A stretch of DNA of 64,000 nt, from the NCBI RefSeq assembly GCF_025211055.1, contig NZ_JAOARO010000057.1, forward strand, positions 124,001-188,000, given 5' to 3'. The notes below the pieces were generated by a model. The model saw only the letters and a program-made list of their open reading frames with translations, did no database searches and was not told the origin of the DNA. This document shows, piece after piece, positions 28,907-38,772 of this stretch (the first letter of the stretch is position 1; each line of letters starts with the position of its first letter). Source of the stretch: Vallitalea sp. GTDB taxonomy: Bacteria > Bacillota > Clostridia > Lachnospirales > Vallitaleaceae. The translations under genes were made by a program, and so were the position numbers.

Positions 28907-30070
28907 TTATTTTAATACTCTAACTTTAACTATACCTTCAATTTCCTTTAATCCATCAACTATTTCATCAGTAATCTTGCTTTCCACATCAATCAAAGTA
29001 TAAGCCCAGTCTTTCTTGCTCTTATTAATCATATCAATGATATTGATATTCTTAGAAGCAAGAGCAGTTGTTATATTACTAACCATGTATGGGATATTTT
29101 TATGATTAACTGCTATTCTTCCCACAGTATTACATACACCCATATTACATTCTGGATAGTTGACTGAATTAGTTATATTACCATTTTCAATATAATCTTT
29201 TACTTCACTTACTGCCATAACAGCACAATTGACTTCTGATTCAGGTGTTGATGCTCCTAGATGAGGAATACATACTACATTCTTCATATTAAGAACCTTA
29301 TCATATGGGAAGTCAGTTATATATCTTGCAACCTTACCTGATTCTAAAGCTTTTTCCAGATCAGCATCATTACATAAGCCTGCTCTGGAGAAATTCAATA
29401 ATCTAACCCCATCTTTCATAAGATTTATCTTTTCTTCATTAATCATGCCTTTTGTAGCATCCATTAATGGAACATGTATCGTTATATAATCTGATTTCAT
29501 GAATAATTCATCAAGACTATCAGATTTTTGGATATTATGATTTAATTCCCATGCAGATTCAACTGATATGAATGGGTCATATCCTAATACTTCCATTCCT
29601 AGTCTTTTAGCGGCATTAGCAACTAAAACACCTATAGCACCTAGTCCTATAACTCCTAGAGTTTTTCCTCTAACTTCTGGTCCTACAAAATTGGATTTAC
29701 CGCCTTCTACTAATTTAGGTACTTCTTCACCTTTACCTTTTAAAGTCTTAGCCCAGTCTATTGCTCCTACAATATCTCTTGAAGCTAATAAAAGACCAGC
29801 CATAACTAATTCTTTTACTGCATTGGCATTGGCACCAGGTGTATTAAAAACAACAATACCTTTTTCTGAACATTTATCTATAGGAATATTGTTAACTCCT
29901 GCACCTGCACGACCTATAGCTTCTAGCCTATCAGGTAATTCCATATCATGCATCTTATAACTTCTTAGTAATATACCATCTGCATCGACATCGTCAACTA
30001 TTTCAAACTTATCATTAAATAAGTTAAGACCTTCCTCAGCAATATTATTAAGTGTCTTAATCTTATACAT
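28907..30070 (-). CDS. serA: D-3-phosphoglycerate dehydrogenase
   Basis: Oxidises 3-phosphoglycerate to phosphohydroxypyruvate with NAD, the first step of serine synthesis. The 387 residues show the substrate-domain segment GRAGAGVNNIP and the Rossmann motif LGVIGLGAIGVLVANAAKRL (about residue 145). The catalytic His region is IPHLGASTPESE. A C-terminal ACT domain (about residues 320-387) could bind serine for feedback. It lacks the intervening domain of long SerA forms. It lies 42 bases after serC in the same transcript. Confidence 0.92.
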   Translation of the reverse strand: MYKIKTLNNIAEEGLNLFNDKFEIVDDVDADGILLRSYKMHDMELPDRLEAIGRAGAGVNNIPIDKCSEKGIVVFNTPGANANAVKELVMAGLLLASRDIVGAIDWAKTLKGKGEEVPKLVEGGKSNFVGPEVRGKTLGVIGLGAIGVLVANAAKRLGMEVLGYDPFISVESAWELNHNIQKSDSLDELFMKSDYITIHVPLMDATKGMINEEKINLMKDGVRLLNFSRAGLCNDADLEKALESGKVARYITDFPYDKVLNMKNVVCIPHLGASTPESEVNCAVMAVSEVKDYIENGNITNSVNYPECNMGVCNTVGRIAVNHKNIPYMVSNITTALASKNINIIDMINKSKKDWAYTLIDVESKITDEIVDGLKEIEGIVKVRVLK

Positions 30071-30112
30071 TATTATCCGTCCTTCCTATGTATTATTTCT
30101 ATAAAAACATGT

Positions 30113-31195
30113 CTACTTATTGTTTTCTTCAAACTCTTTCATGAAATCAACTAATTTCTTAACACCTTCTAAAGGCATTGCATTGTAGATACTAGCTCTC
30201 ATACCACCAACAGTTCTATGTCCCTTAAGGTTAACCATACCTCTTTCTGCAGCTTCTTTGATAAATTCAGCATTAAGTTCATCAGTAGGCAGTACAAAAG
30301 GAATATTCATTAAGGAACGGTCTTTTTGGGTTACTGTTCCTTTGAACAATTTGCTAGAATCAAGATAATCATAGATCAATTTTGCTTTTTCTTCGTTTCT
30401 TTTTTGAATAGCACCAATTCCACCTAATTCTTTTATCCATTCAAAAACCATACCAGCTACATAAATACTATAAGTAGGAGGTGTATTGAACATTGAACCC
30501 TTATCAGAATGTGTTTTATACTTAAGCATTGTAGGTGTTATATCCTGAGGGTCCCCTATTAAATCTTCTCTAATGATAACAACTGTTACACCAGCTGGTC
30601 CCATGTTTTTTTGTGCACCAGCATAGATAACACCATATTTGCTAACATCCACTTCTTCAGATAATATATTGGAGGACATATCAGCTACGATAGGCACGTC
30701 CCCTACATCTGGTAATTCATTGAATTTAGTTCCGTAGATAGTATTATTTGATGTTATGTGGAAATAATCTGCATCTTTTGTAAAAGTTTCTTTATCTAAT
30801 TCTGGGATATATGTAAAAGTTTTGTCTTCTGATGAAGCCGCTACGTTAACTTCACCATATTTTTTAGCTTCTTCTATAGCTTTTTTTGACCATGCTCCTG
30901 TATTAACATAATCTGCTTTTTTGGAACTAGTTAATAAGTTAAGAGGAATCATAGCAAATTGAGTGGAAGCTCCACCTTGTAAGAATAATACCTTATAATT
31001 ATTAGGAATATTCATTATTTCTCTAAGTGTCTTTTCTGCTGTATCAATAATATCTTGGTAAGCAGATGATCTATGGCTCATCTCCATAACAGACATACCA
31101 GTATTATTGTAGTTAGTCATTTCTTTAGAAGCTTTTTCAAGTACTTTTATAGGTAACATAGATGGTCCTGCTGAAAAATTGTAAACTCTGTTCAT
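30113..31195 (-). CDS. serC: Phosphoserine aminotransferase
   Basis: PLP enzyme converting phosphohydroxypyruvate and glutamate to phosphoserine and 2-oxoglutarate, the second step of serine synthesis. The 360 residues begin RVYNFSAGPSMLP, the usual SerC N-terminus. FLQGGASTQFAMIPLNL binds cofactor phosphate, and YAGAQKNMGPAGVTVV carries the Schiff-base lysine (about residue 195). The C-terminus has GGMRASIYNAMP. First gene of the serC-serA-DUF1015 cluster; no serB was found in the window. Confidence 0.96.
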   Translation of the reverse strand: MNRVYNFSAGPSMLPIKVLEKASKEMTNYNNTGMSVMEMSHRSSAYQDIIDTAEKTLREIMNIPNNYKVLFLQGGASTQFAMIPLNLLTSSKKADYVNTGAWSKKAIEEAKKYGEVNVAASSEDKTFTYIPELDKETFTKDADYFHITSNNTIYGTKFNELPDVGDVPIVADMSSNILSEEVDVSKYGVIYAGAQKNMGPAGVTVVIIREDLIGDPQDITPTMLKYKTHSDKGSMFNTPPTYSIYVAGMVFEWIKELGGIGAIQKRNEEKAKLIYDYLDSSKLFKGTVTQKDRSLMNIPFVLPTDELNAEFIKEAAERGMVNLKGHRTVGGMRASIYNAMPLEGVKKLVDFMKEFEENNK

Positions 31196-31241
31196 TCTTA
31201 ATCACTCCAAATCGAAATTTTATATGTAACATATTCAACTA

Positions 31242-31291
31242 TTTGCTCTTTGTCTTTGCAAGACAAACATCATTGTCTGTCTTCAAGCAAA
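31242..31291 (-). promoter_or_regulatory. Nested hairpin upstream of serC
   Basis: On the - strand an inner stem AGACAGACA/TGTTTGTCT with loop ATGA (one G-U pair that works only in the - strand RNA) sits within an outer stem TTTGCT/AGCAAA. It ends 46 bases before the serC start and could be a leader structure or an operator. No T-box or known riboswitch core was recognised. The rest of the 31196-31557 interval is AT-rich with nothing else identifiable. Confidence 0.35.
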
Positions 31292-31557
31292 ATATTCAAA
31301 CTATTTAATGTATAATTAAGTAATTATGATTAATAATTATATTATTGTTTGTTAAAAAAATGATAAACTTGCATGAGCCTAACATCTTATATAGTTTAAT
31401 ATGTTAATGCACTAAATATAATATATTATAAAAACCCTAACTAGTCAAGAACAAAAGTTAGTTCCTTATGTGATACAAAAATGTATATTTACTTCTTGCA
31501 CCTTATAAATATACCACATTTTTCTCTATTTGTTAAATATTTATCAGCTTATAACAA

Positions 31558-31613
31558 AAAGGAAAAACTTTTCTAAGCCAAACAGCAACATACTGTCCAT
31601 ATTAGAAAAGTTT
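31558..31613 (-). terminator. Terminator of the branched-chain amino acid operon
   Basis: On the - strand a 12-bp stem AAACTTTTCTAA/TTAGAAAAGTTT encloses a 25-base loop and is followed by TTCCTTTTTG. Located 22 bases after the GNAT gene stop. Confidence 0.75.
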
Positions 31614-31635
31614 AATCTTGAATCCATTAACAATA

Positions 31636-32184
31636 CTACTCTAGAAATAAAATCATATAGTATTCATCAGCATAAGTTCCATCACTGTATTTTAGTGCAT
31701 TTTTCTTAGTTCCATGATTTTCAAAACCAAAATTTTTGTACATTGAAATAGCCCTACTATTTTGAGTAACAACTTCTAGTTCCAGTTGTTCAACACCTTT
31801 TTCTTTACACCACTTAATACATTCATTCATCATTATTCTACCAATACCCTTGTTCCAATATTTCTTTCTAACAGATATACCCATAGCAGCTCTATGAAGA
31901 TATCTTTTATTATTTGAAACTATTCCTACTGAGCAATTGGCTACGATTATATCGTCTATTTCACCAACTAACAATTGGTTATTATCAGCATTCATTGTAC
32001 TTTTAATAAATTCTCTTTCTTGTTCTAATGTAAAATTAAATTCACCAGGCTCACGTGCCAAGAATCTTGTTTCACTATCAACTGTCTGTAATAAATCAAT
32101 TAAACCTTGTGCGTCATTTTCTTCTGCATTACGTATAACAAGTTTTTGACCATCTTTTAAAATATTCTCATCATATACTTTCAT
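31636..32184 (-). CDS. GNAT family N-acetyltransferase
   Basis: 182-residue acetyl-CoA-dependent transferase. The fold is shown by the acceptor region AAMGISVRKKYWNKGIGRIM, where the pyrophosphate-binding R/Q-x-x-G-x-G/A motif appears as KKYWNKGIG. The C-terminal NSRAISMYKNFGFENHG strand-helix is also diagnostic. It resembles RimJ/RimL- or YhhY-like enzymes, but its substrate cannot be told. It starts 24 bases after ilvB, with AGGGAG upstream, and is the last gene before the operon terminator; a role in valine/leucine metabolism is not implied by sequence. Confidence 0.85.
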   Translation of the reverse strand: MKVYDENILKDGQKLVIRNAEENDAQGLIDLLQTVDSETRFLAREPGEFNFTLEQEREFIKSTMNADNNQLLVGEIDDIIVANCSVGIVSNNKRYLHRAAMGISVRKKYWNKGIGRIMMNECIKWCKEKGVEQLELEVVTQNSRAISMYKNFGFENHGTKKNALKYSDGTYADEYYMILFLE

Positions 32185-32208
32185 AAAAAATGCTCCCTAT
32201 TTGAATTA

Positions 32209-33870
32209 TTATTCAACAATTACATCTTCAATTGGTTTTCCTGGAGCTACCATTGGGAATACTTTATCATCTTTGTCAATAACACAATTTATGATTACTG
32301 GTTTAGTTTCTTCGATAGCTTTTCTGAAAACATCTTCCACTTGGTCTTTACTAGTTATATTGAAACCTACAGCTCCCATTGACTCAGCTAATTTTACATA
32401 GTCAAGATCTTGATTAAGAGTTGTGAAGGAATATCTTTCATCATAGAATAGTGTTTGCCATTGTCTAACCATACCTAGAACTCCATTATTAATAACTAGT
32501 ACTATGATCTTGATGTTATGTCTTACAGCTGTTAATAATTCATTGAAGTTCATTCTAAAACTTCCATCACCAGCTATATTGACAACTATTTTATCTGGAT
32601 TACCTACCTTAGCACCAAGACATGCCCCAAATCCATAACCCATAGTTCCAAGACCACCTGATGTCAAGAATTTTCTAGGCTCTTTGAACTTGTAATACTG
32701 TCCAGCCCACATTTGATGCTGACCTACTTCAGTAGTAATTATGGCTTCACCTTCTGTTATTTCATCTAATTTTTCTATAGCGTATTGAGCACTTACACAA
32801 TCTGTAGGATATTTTAGAGGATATTTTTCTTTTAAGTATTTTATTTCACTTAACCACTCTGCATGATTTTGTTCCTCTAACCTATCATTCAACTGTTGTA
32901 GTACTTTTTTGATGTCACCTATCACAGAATGATAAGTCAATATATTCTTATTAACCTCTGCAGGGTCAACATCTATTTGAAGTACTCTTGCTTTATTAGC
33001 GAATTTATCTGGTTTTCCAATAACTCTATCACTGAATCTGGCTCCAACTACAATAAGTAGATCACATGTAGTTACACCTAAGTTACTAGCTTTTGAACCA
33101 TGCATTCCTATCATCCCTGTATATAGGTCATCATTTGTTGGGAATCCACCAATACCCATCAAACTACATGTAACTGGTGCATGAACTTTGTCAGCAAAAT
33201 CCTTTAATTCTTTAGCAGCTTCTGAGATTATTACTCCTCCACCTGCATAGATATAAGGCTTCTTAGAATTCTTAATTAATTCTATAGCTTCTTCAATAGA
33301 TTCTGTAGTAATATTCTTAGAGCATCTGCTAACCTTCTTAGGTGCCATAGGCTCATATTCTGCTTGGTTAGCTGTTACATCCTTTGGTATGTCAATAAGA
33401 ACAGGACCAGGTCGTCCCTCTTTAGCTGTATAGAAAGCTTCTCTAATAATATCAGCTAAATCATTAACATCCTTTACAATATAATTGTGTTTAGTAATAG
33501 GCATAGTCACACCAGTTATATCAACTTCCTGAAAACTATCTCTACCAAGTAGTGATACAGGTACATTACCTGTAATAGCTACCATTGGTACAGAGTCCAT
33601 ATAAGCAGTAGCTATACCTGTAACCAAGTTAGTTGCACCTGGACCAGAAGTGGCTATAACAACGCCGACTTTTCCAGTTGACCTAGCATAACCATCAGCT
33701 GCGTGAGATGCTCCTTGTTCATGAGATGTAAGAATATGCTTAATACTATCCATGTTTTTATATATTTCATCATATATGTTCAGAACAGCACCACCTGGAT
33801 ATCCAAATACTGTATCAACACTTTGCTCTTTCAAACATTCAATTACAATCTGTGCTCCTGTTAATTTCAC
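32209..33870 (-). CDS. ilvB: Acetolactate synthase, large subunit
   Basis: ThDP- and FAD-dependent catalytic subunit making acetolactate or acetohydroxybutyrate. The 553 residues have an N-terminal ThDP region (YPGGAVLNIYDEIY, catalytic Glu in SHEQGASHAADGYAR) and the C-terminal ThDP-Mg motif GDGSFRMNFNELLTAVRHN (about residues 430-450). The start is a GTG at 33870 with AAGGAGA upstream. Its regulatory partner ilvN is at the opposite, promoter-proximal end of the same operon, an unusual separation. Confidence 0.96.
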   Translation of the reverse strand: MKLTGAQIVIECLKEQSVDTVFGYPGGAVLNIYDEIYKNMDSIKHILTSHEQGASHAADGYARSTGKVGVVIATSGPGATNLVTGIATAYMDSVPMVAITGNVPVSLLGRDSFQEVDITGVTMPITKHNYIVKDVNDLADIIREAFYTAKEGRPGPVLIDIPKDVTANQAEYEPMAPKKVSRCSKNITTESIEEAIELIKNSKKPYIYAGGGVIISEAAKELKDFADKVHAPVTCSLMGIGGFPTNDDLYTGMIGMHGSKASNLGVTTCDLLIVVGARFSDRVIGKPDKFANKARVLQIDVDPAEVNKNILTYHSVIGDIKKVLQQLNDRLEEQNHAEWLSEIKYLKEKYPLKYPTDCVSAQYAIEKLDEITEGEAIITTEVGQHQMWAGQYYKFKEPRKFLTSGGLGTMGYGFGACLGAKVGNPDKIVVNIAGDGSFRMNFNELLTAVRHNIKIIVLVINNGVLGMVRQWQTLFYDERYSFTTLNQDLDYVKLAESMGAVGFNITSKDQVEDVFRKAIEETKPVIINCVIDKDDKVFPMVAPGKPIEDVIVE

Positions 33871-33917
33871 TATATCATCTCCTTCTTACATCTTCATGTA
33901 AATCTATTTTTTTATTT

Positions 33918-35576
33918 CTATTCTAAAATTGCTCCAGTACTTGCAGATTTTACTAATTTAGCATATCTTGCCAAGTAACCTTTTTTAATCTTAGGTTCCT
34001 TAGGAACAAAGACTTCTCTTCTTGCTTCTAATTCTTCCTCAGTCACCTTAAGATTTATTGAGCCTTTCTCTATATCAATTTCAATAGTATCATTCTCTTT
34101 TACAAGTCCTATATTACCACCGTCAGCGGCTTCAGGAGATACATGTCCAATTGCCGCTCCTCTTGTAGCTCCACTGAATCTACCATCTGTAATAAGGGCT
34201 ACTTCTTTATCAAGTCCCATACCAGCAAGAGCTGAGGTTGGTGAAAGCATTTCTCTCATACCTGGACCACCTTTTGGTCCTTCGTAACGAATTACTACTA
34301 CATCACCTTTTTTGATCATTCCATCATAGATAGCTTTTATAGCTTCATCTTCTGAATCATATACTCTAGCAGGTCCAGTATGTTGTAACATCTGTTTAGC
34401 TACAGCCGATTTCTTGACTACACAACCATCTGGAGCAATATTACCTTTTAATACTGCGATTCCTCCAGTTTTACTGTGCGGGTCATCTATTGGTCTGATT
34501 ACATTTTCGTCTCTATTCACTGCTTTTTCTATGTTTTCACCTACTGTTTTACCAGTAACTGTCATTAGATCTGTATTCAATAAATCCTTCTTGGCTAACT
34601 CTTTCATAACAGCCTGAACACCACCAGCTTTATATAAATCTTGTATATGATAAGGTCCTGCTGGACTTAATTTACATAGGTTAGGTGTTTTACCGCTTAT
34701 TTCATTAGCTATATCAAGATTAAGTTCTACTTCAGCTTCATTAGCTATGGCAGGTAGATGCAACATACTATTAGTACTACATCCTAGAGCCATATCCACT
34801 GTCAAAGCATTTTGAAATGTTTTTTCATTCATTATATCTCTTGGTCTAATGTCTTTTTCAAGTACCTTCATTACTGCCATACCTGCCATTTTTGCAAGTC
34901 TTATTCTCTCAGAATATATTGCAGGGATTGTACCATTGCCAGGAAGTCCTAGTCCTAATACTTCTGTTAAGCAATTCATACTGTTAGCAGTGAACATTCC
35001 TGAACATGAACCACAGCTTGGACAAGCGTTATTCTCACATTCATATACTTCATCTTCACTCATTGAACCAGCCTTAAACGCACCTACAGCTTCAAAAACA
35101 CTATTAAGGTCAAGGTCTTTACCTTTTTTATTTATTGATATCATAGGACCACCACTTACTACAACTGTTGGTAAGTTAAGTCTTGCAGCAGCCATCAACA
35201 TACCTGGAACGATTTTATCACAGTTAGGAACCATAACAAGAGCATCAAAACCATGTGCCATAGCCATTGCTTCTATAGAATCAGCAATCAATTCTCTAGT
35301 TACCAATGAATAATGCATTCCTACATGTCCCATTGCAATACCATCACATACTCCTATAGCTGGGAATACTATTGGTGTACCACCAGACATTAGTACTCCT
35401 GTTTTAACTGCATCTACTATAGTATCAAGGTGCACATGACCTGGAACTATATCATTTTGTGAATTAACTATACCTATTAAGGGTCTCCTTATCTCTTCAT
35501 CCGTGTATCCCATTGCTTTAAACAAAGATCGATGAGGGGCTCTTTCTATACCAGTTTTTACACTATCACTTCTCAT
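33918..35576 (-). CDS. ilvD: Dihydroxy-acid dehydratase
   Basis: Iron-sulfur enzyme dehydrating dihydroxy-isovalerate and dihydroxy-methylvalerate to the 2-keto acids of valine and isoleucine. The 552 residues contain the cluster cysteines in [12 protein letters not shown] and [20 protein letters not shown], and the conserved [19 protein letters not shown] near the C-terminus. It is 19 bases after leuB and 47 before ilvB. AGGGTGAT precedes the ATG. Confidence 0.97.
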   Translation of the reverse strand: MRSDSVKTGIERAPHRSLFKAMGYTDEEIRRPLIGIVNSQNDIVPGHVHLDTIVDAVKTGVLMSGGTPIVFPAIGVCDGIAMGHVGMHYSLVTRELIADSIEAMAMAHGFDALVMVPNCDKIVPGMLMAAARLNLPTVVVSGGPMISINKKGKDLDLNSVFEAVGAFKAGSMSEDEVYECENNACPSCGSCSGMFTANSMNCLTEVLGLGLPGNGTIPAIYSERIRLAKMAGMAVMKVLEKDIRPRDIMNEKTFQNALTVDMALGCSTNSMLHLPAIANEAEVELNLDIANEISGKTPNLCKLSPAGPYHIQDLYKAGGVQAVMKELAKKDLLNTDLMTVTGKTVGENIEKAVNRDENVIRPIDDPHSKTGGIAVLKGNIAPDGCVVKKSAVAKQMLQHTGPARVYDSEDEAIKAIYDGMIKKGDVVVIRYEGPKGGPGMREMLSPTSALAGMGLDKEVALITDGRFSGATRGAAIGHVSPEAADGGNIGLVKENDTIEIDIEKGSINLKVTEEELEARREVFVPKEPKIKKGYLARYAKLVKSASTGAILE

Positions 35577-35595
35577 AAAATATCACCCTATCTTC

Positions 35596-36651
35596 TTATA
35601 ATTTACTTGCTATCAAACTACCCATTTCTTTTGTTCCGATTGATTTCATACCTTTACTCATAATATCACCAGTACGATATCCATCTTCCAACACTTCTTC
35701 TACAGCTTTTTCTATAGCCTTAGCTTCATCTTCCAAGTCAAATGAATATCTTAACATCATAGCTACAGATAATATAGTAGCGATTGGATTAGCTTTGTCC
35801 ATTCCCGCTATATCTGGTGCTGAACCATGAATAGGCTCATACATACCAAGCTTAGAACTACCTAAACTAGCTGAAGGAAGCATACCGATTGATCCTGTTA
35901 TCATACTAGCTTCATCTGATAATATATCTCCGAACATATTTCCTGTAAGGATAACATCAAATTGTTTTGGATTGATTACCAACTGCATAGCGCCATTATC
36001 TACATATAGATGATTAACTTCAACCTCTTTATAATCTTTAGCCATCTCTTCTACTACTGATCTCCACAATCTTGAATTCTCCAATATGTTAGCTTTATCT
36101 ATACTAGTAACTTTCTTATTACGCTTCATAGCAATGTCAAATCCAACTTTTGCTATTCTCTTTATCTCATCAACACTATACTCCATAGTGTCAAAAGCTT
36201 TCTCACCTTGTCTACCTCTTTCACCAAAGTAGATACCACCAGTCAATTCTCTTACAACTACAAGGTCAAGTCCACCATCTCCAATTATCTCATCTTTTAA
36301 TGGACACGCATCCCTTAATTGATCAAACATTGTTGCTGGTCTAATATTAGCAAATAACTCTAACTCACTTCTAAGTCCTAATAAAGCTTTCTCTGGTCTA
36401 TCAGCTAGATTATCCCACTTAGGACCTCCAACTGCACCAAGAAGAACTGAATCACTCTTCTTACAAACATCTATTGTCTCCTGTGGAAGAGGCTCCCCAA
36501 CTTTATCTATCGCGATTCCACCTGCCAAAACCTCTGTATACAAGAAACTATGTCCGAACTTTTCTCCTACCTTATCAAGAACCAACTTACCTTGCTCTAC
36601 GATATCTGGTCCAATCCCGTCACCAGGAATAACTGCTATATTATAATTCAT
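35596..36651 (-). CDS. leuB: 3-isopropylmalate dehydrogenase
   Basis: NAD-dependent oxidative decarboxylase of leucine synthesis; in organisms using citramalate it also acts on 3-methylmalate for isoleucine. The 351 residues include GDGIGPDIV, the substrate-binding ELTGGIYFG (about residues 135-145), and the metal/NAD region [20 protein letters not shown] with [17 protein letters not shown]. It is preceded by a 169-bp gap carrying a palindromic element. Confidence 0.97.
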   Translation of the reverse strand: MNYNIAVIPGDGIGPDIVEQGKLVLDKVGEKFGHSFLYTEVLAGGIAIDKVGEPLPQETIDVCKKSDSVLLGAVGGPKWDNLADRPEKALLGLRSELELFANIRPATMFDQLRDACPLKDEIIGDGGLDLVVVRELTGGIYFGERGRQGEKAFDTMEYSVDEIKRIAKVGFDIAMKRNKKVTSIDKANILENSRLWRSVVEEMAKDYKEVEVNHLYVDNGAMQLVINPKQFDVILTGNMFGDILSDEASMITGSIGMLPSASLGSSKLGMYEPIHGSAPDIAGMDKANPIATILSVAMMLRYSFDLEDEAKAIEKAVEEVLEDGYRTGDIMSKGMKSIGTKEMGSLIASKL

Positions 36652-36718
36652 CCTACGTCCATTCCTTTCATCTCACATTTATCACACTAAATATATATAC
36701 CATAATCATGACGGCAGA

Positions 36719-36792
36719 AGGGTAAAGTGACATAAATCACGCAGACCGACCGCTTCTCAGGGTAAGGCAAGTGATTTATGTCACTTTACCCT
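36719..36792. repeat. Palindromic element with a GC-rich loop between leuD and leuB
   Basis: A perfect 22-bp inverted repeat: the left arm 36719-36740 starts AGGGTAAAGTGACATA and the right arm 36771-36792 ends TATGTCACTTTACCCT. The 30-base loop (GCAGACCGACCGCTTCTC, then AGGGTAAGGCAA) is far richer in G+C than its surroundings. It lies inside the leu-ilv transcript, so it forms a strong RNA hairpin. Composition and symmetry suggest a REP- or MITE-like repeat; no T-run makes a terminator unlikely. Confidence 0.75.
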
Positions 36793-36820
36793 GACCCCTC
36801 TACCAATGATTTATATCTCT

Positions 36821-37309
36821 CTACCTATTATTCTTAATATGATTAATCAACCCATCAGCCTTAATAATCTGCTGCATAAATTCTGGAAAAGCTTCCCCCT
36901 GATAAGATTTATTCTTAGTCACATTAGTTATCATACCACTATCAAAATCTACTTCAACTTCATCTCCTGCATCAATACCTTTTACAGCCTCATCACATTC
37001 AAGAATTGGAAGTCCGATATTAATAGCATTTCTATAGAATATTCTTGCGAAAGTACTAGCTATAACACAAGATATTCCAGCCGCTTTTATTGATATTGGA
37101 GCATGCTCTCTTGAAGAACCACATCCAAAATTCTTATTGGCAACCATAATGTCGCCTTCTTTAACATTCTTCACAAAATCTCCATCTATATCTTCCATAC
37201 AATGAGCCGCTAACTCTTTTGGCTCAGTTGTGTTTAGATATCTTGCTGGAATTATTACATCTGTATCTACATTATCGCCGTATTTAAAAACTTTACCTCT
37301 AGCCTTCAT
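36821..37309 (-). CDS. leuD: 3-isopropylmalate dehydratase, small subunit
   Basis: Swivel-domain subunit that pairs with LeuC to isomerise 2- and 3-isopropylmalate, and citramalate to 3-methylmalate in this operon context. The 162 residues are typical of the short prokaryotic/archaeal form. They contain [16 protein letters not shown] and the signature [25 protein letters not shown] precedes the ATG. leuC is 96 bases upstream. Confidence 0.96.
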   Translation of the reverse strand: MKARGKVFKYGDNVDTDVIIPARYLNTTEPKELAAHCMEDIDGDFVKNVKEGDIMVANKNFGCGSSREHAPISIKAAGISCVIASTFARIFYRNAINIGLPILECDEAVKGIDAGDEVEVDFDSGMITNVTKNKSYQGEAFPEFMQQIIKADGLINHIKNNR

Positions 37310-37405
37310 CTAATCACCTCTACGCATATTATTATTTTTTTATTCTTAATATTCTAATTAAATCAATTTCTTCTTATCTGCTTATATTAATCTATATTAT
37401 TTATT

Positions 37406-38665
37406 TTATAATTCTTCTGGTCCAGCAATTCTTCCAAGTATAGCAGATGCTGCCGCTACAACTGGACTTGCAAGATATACTTCTGACTCTACATGACCCA
37501 TTCTACCAACAAAGTTTCTATTAGTAGTAGCTACTGCTCTCTCACCTTTTGCAAGGATACCCATGTGTCCACCAAGACATGGTCCACAAGTAGGAGTACT
37601 TACTATAGCTCCAGCTTCTATGAATGTTCTGATTAAACCTTCATCCATAGCTTGAAGATATATTTTTTGAGTAGCAGGGAAAACAATAGTTCTTATTCCT
37701 TTTGCTACCTTTCTTCCTTTTAATAGCTCAGCTGCTGCTCTTAGATCTTCTATTCTACCATTAGTACATGAACCAATGACAACCTGATCAATCTTAACCT
37801 CTCCTACTTCATCAATAGTACGAGTGTTATCAGGAAGATGTGGGAAAGCTACCGTAGGTCTAAGTTCATCTAGTTTTATTTCATATACAGCATCATACTG
37901 GGCATCTTCATCTGCTTCATATACTTTATATTCTTTGCTAGAGTGATCTTTGACATACTCTAATGTCTTATCATCAACTGGGAATATTCCATTCTTTCCA
38001 CCAGCTTCTATAGCCATGTTAGCCATACTGAATCTGTCATCCATTGAAAGATATTCAAGTCCATCCCCAACGAATTCCATTGATTTGTATAGAGCACCAT
38101 CTACACCAATAAGACCGATAATGTGTAAAATAACATCTTTACCACTTACCCATTTTGCTGGTTTACCAGTCAATACGAATTTTAATGCTGAAGGAACTTT
38201 GAACCAACATTTTCCTGTAGCCATTCCAGCAGCCATATCAGTACTTCCAATACCAGTAGAGAATGCACCAAGAGCACCATAAGTACAAGTATGTGAATCA
38301 GCACCTATTACAACATAACCTGGAACAACCAATCCTTTTTCTGGAATCAACGCATGTTCAATTCCCATTTCTCCAACTTCAAAATAATTCTCTACTTCTT
38401 TATCAAGAGCAAATTCTCTTACACACTTACATTGTTCAGCTGCTTTTATATCTTTGTTTGGTGTGAAGTGGTCAGGTACTATTGCAACCTTAGTTTTATC
38501 AAAAACCTTATCTACACCTATTTTCTTGAATTCCTTTATTGCAACTGGTGTTGTAATATCATTACCAAGCACCAAATCAAGATTAGCTTCTATTAATTGC
38601 CCAGCCTTCACTTCTTCCAGACCAGCATGAGCAGCTAAAATCTTTTGAGTCATTGTCATTCCCAT
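37406..38665 (-). CDS. leuC: 3-isopropylmalate dehydratase, large subunit
   Basis: Aconitase-superfamily subunit holding the 4Fe-4S cluster. The 419 residues match the bacterial/archaeal HacA-like class. Cluster cysteines are in [14 protein letters not shown] (about residue 300) and [14 protein letters not shown] (about residues 355-365). [20 protein letters not shown] lies in the active site. The ATG at 38665 has AAAGGAGG eight bases upstream. It follows cimA by 107 bases. Confidence 0.97.
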   Translation of the reverse strand: MGMTMTQKILAAHAGLEEVKAGQLIEANLDLVLGNDITTPVAIKEFKKIGVDKVFDKTKVAIVPDHFTPNKDIKAAEQCKCVREFALDKEVENYFEVGEMGIEHALIPEKGLVVPGYVVIGADSHTCTYGALGAFSTGIGSTDMAAGMATGKCWFKVPSALKFVLTGKPAKWVSGKDVILHIIGLIGVDGALYKSMEFVGDGLEYLSMDDRFSMANMAIEAGGKNGIFPVDDKTLEYVKDHSSKEYKVYEADEDAQYDAVYEIKLDELRPTVAFPHLPDNTRTIDEVGEVKIDQVVIGSCTNGRIEDLRAAAELLKGRKVAKGIRTIVFPATQKIYLQAMDEGLIRTFIEAGAIVSTPTCGPCLGGHMGILAKGERAVATTNRNFVGRMGHVESEVYLASPVVAAASAILGRIAGPEEL

Positions 38666-38772
38666 TTATATGTCCTCCTTTTGATATATCTATTTCACTT
38701 ATTTTTTACTATATTATTAATTTGATTATTAACACTAGTATTTATAATGTTATAACTCTTTATTAGTTATTT

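Noticed and set aside
34849..35313. 154-codon + strand frame opposite ilvD
   Set aside because: Shadow of ilvD; composition mirrors the reverse complement of the enzyme and no motif is seen.
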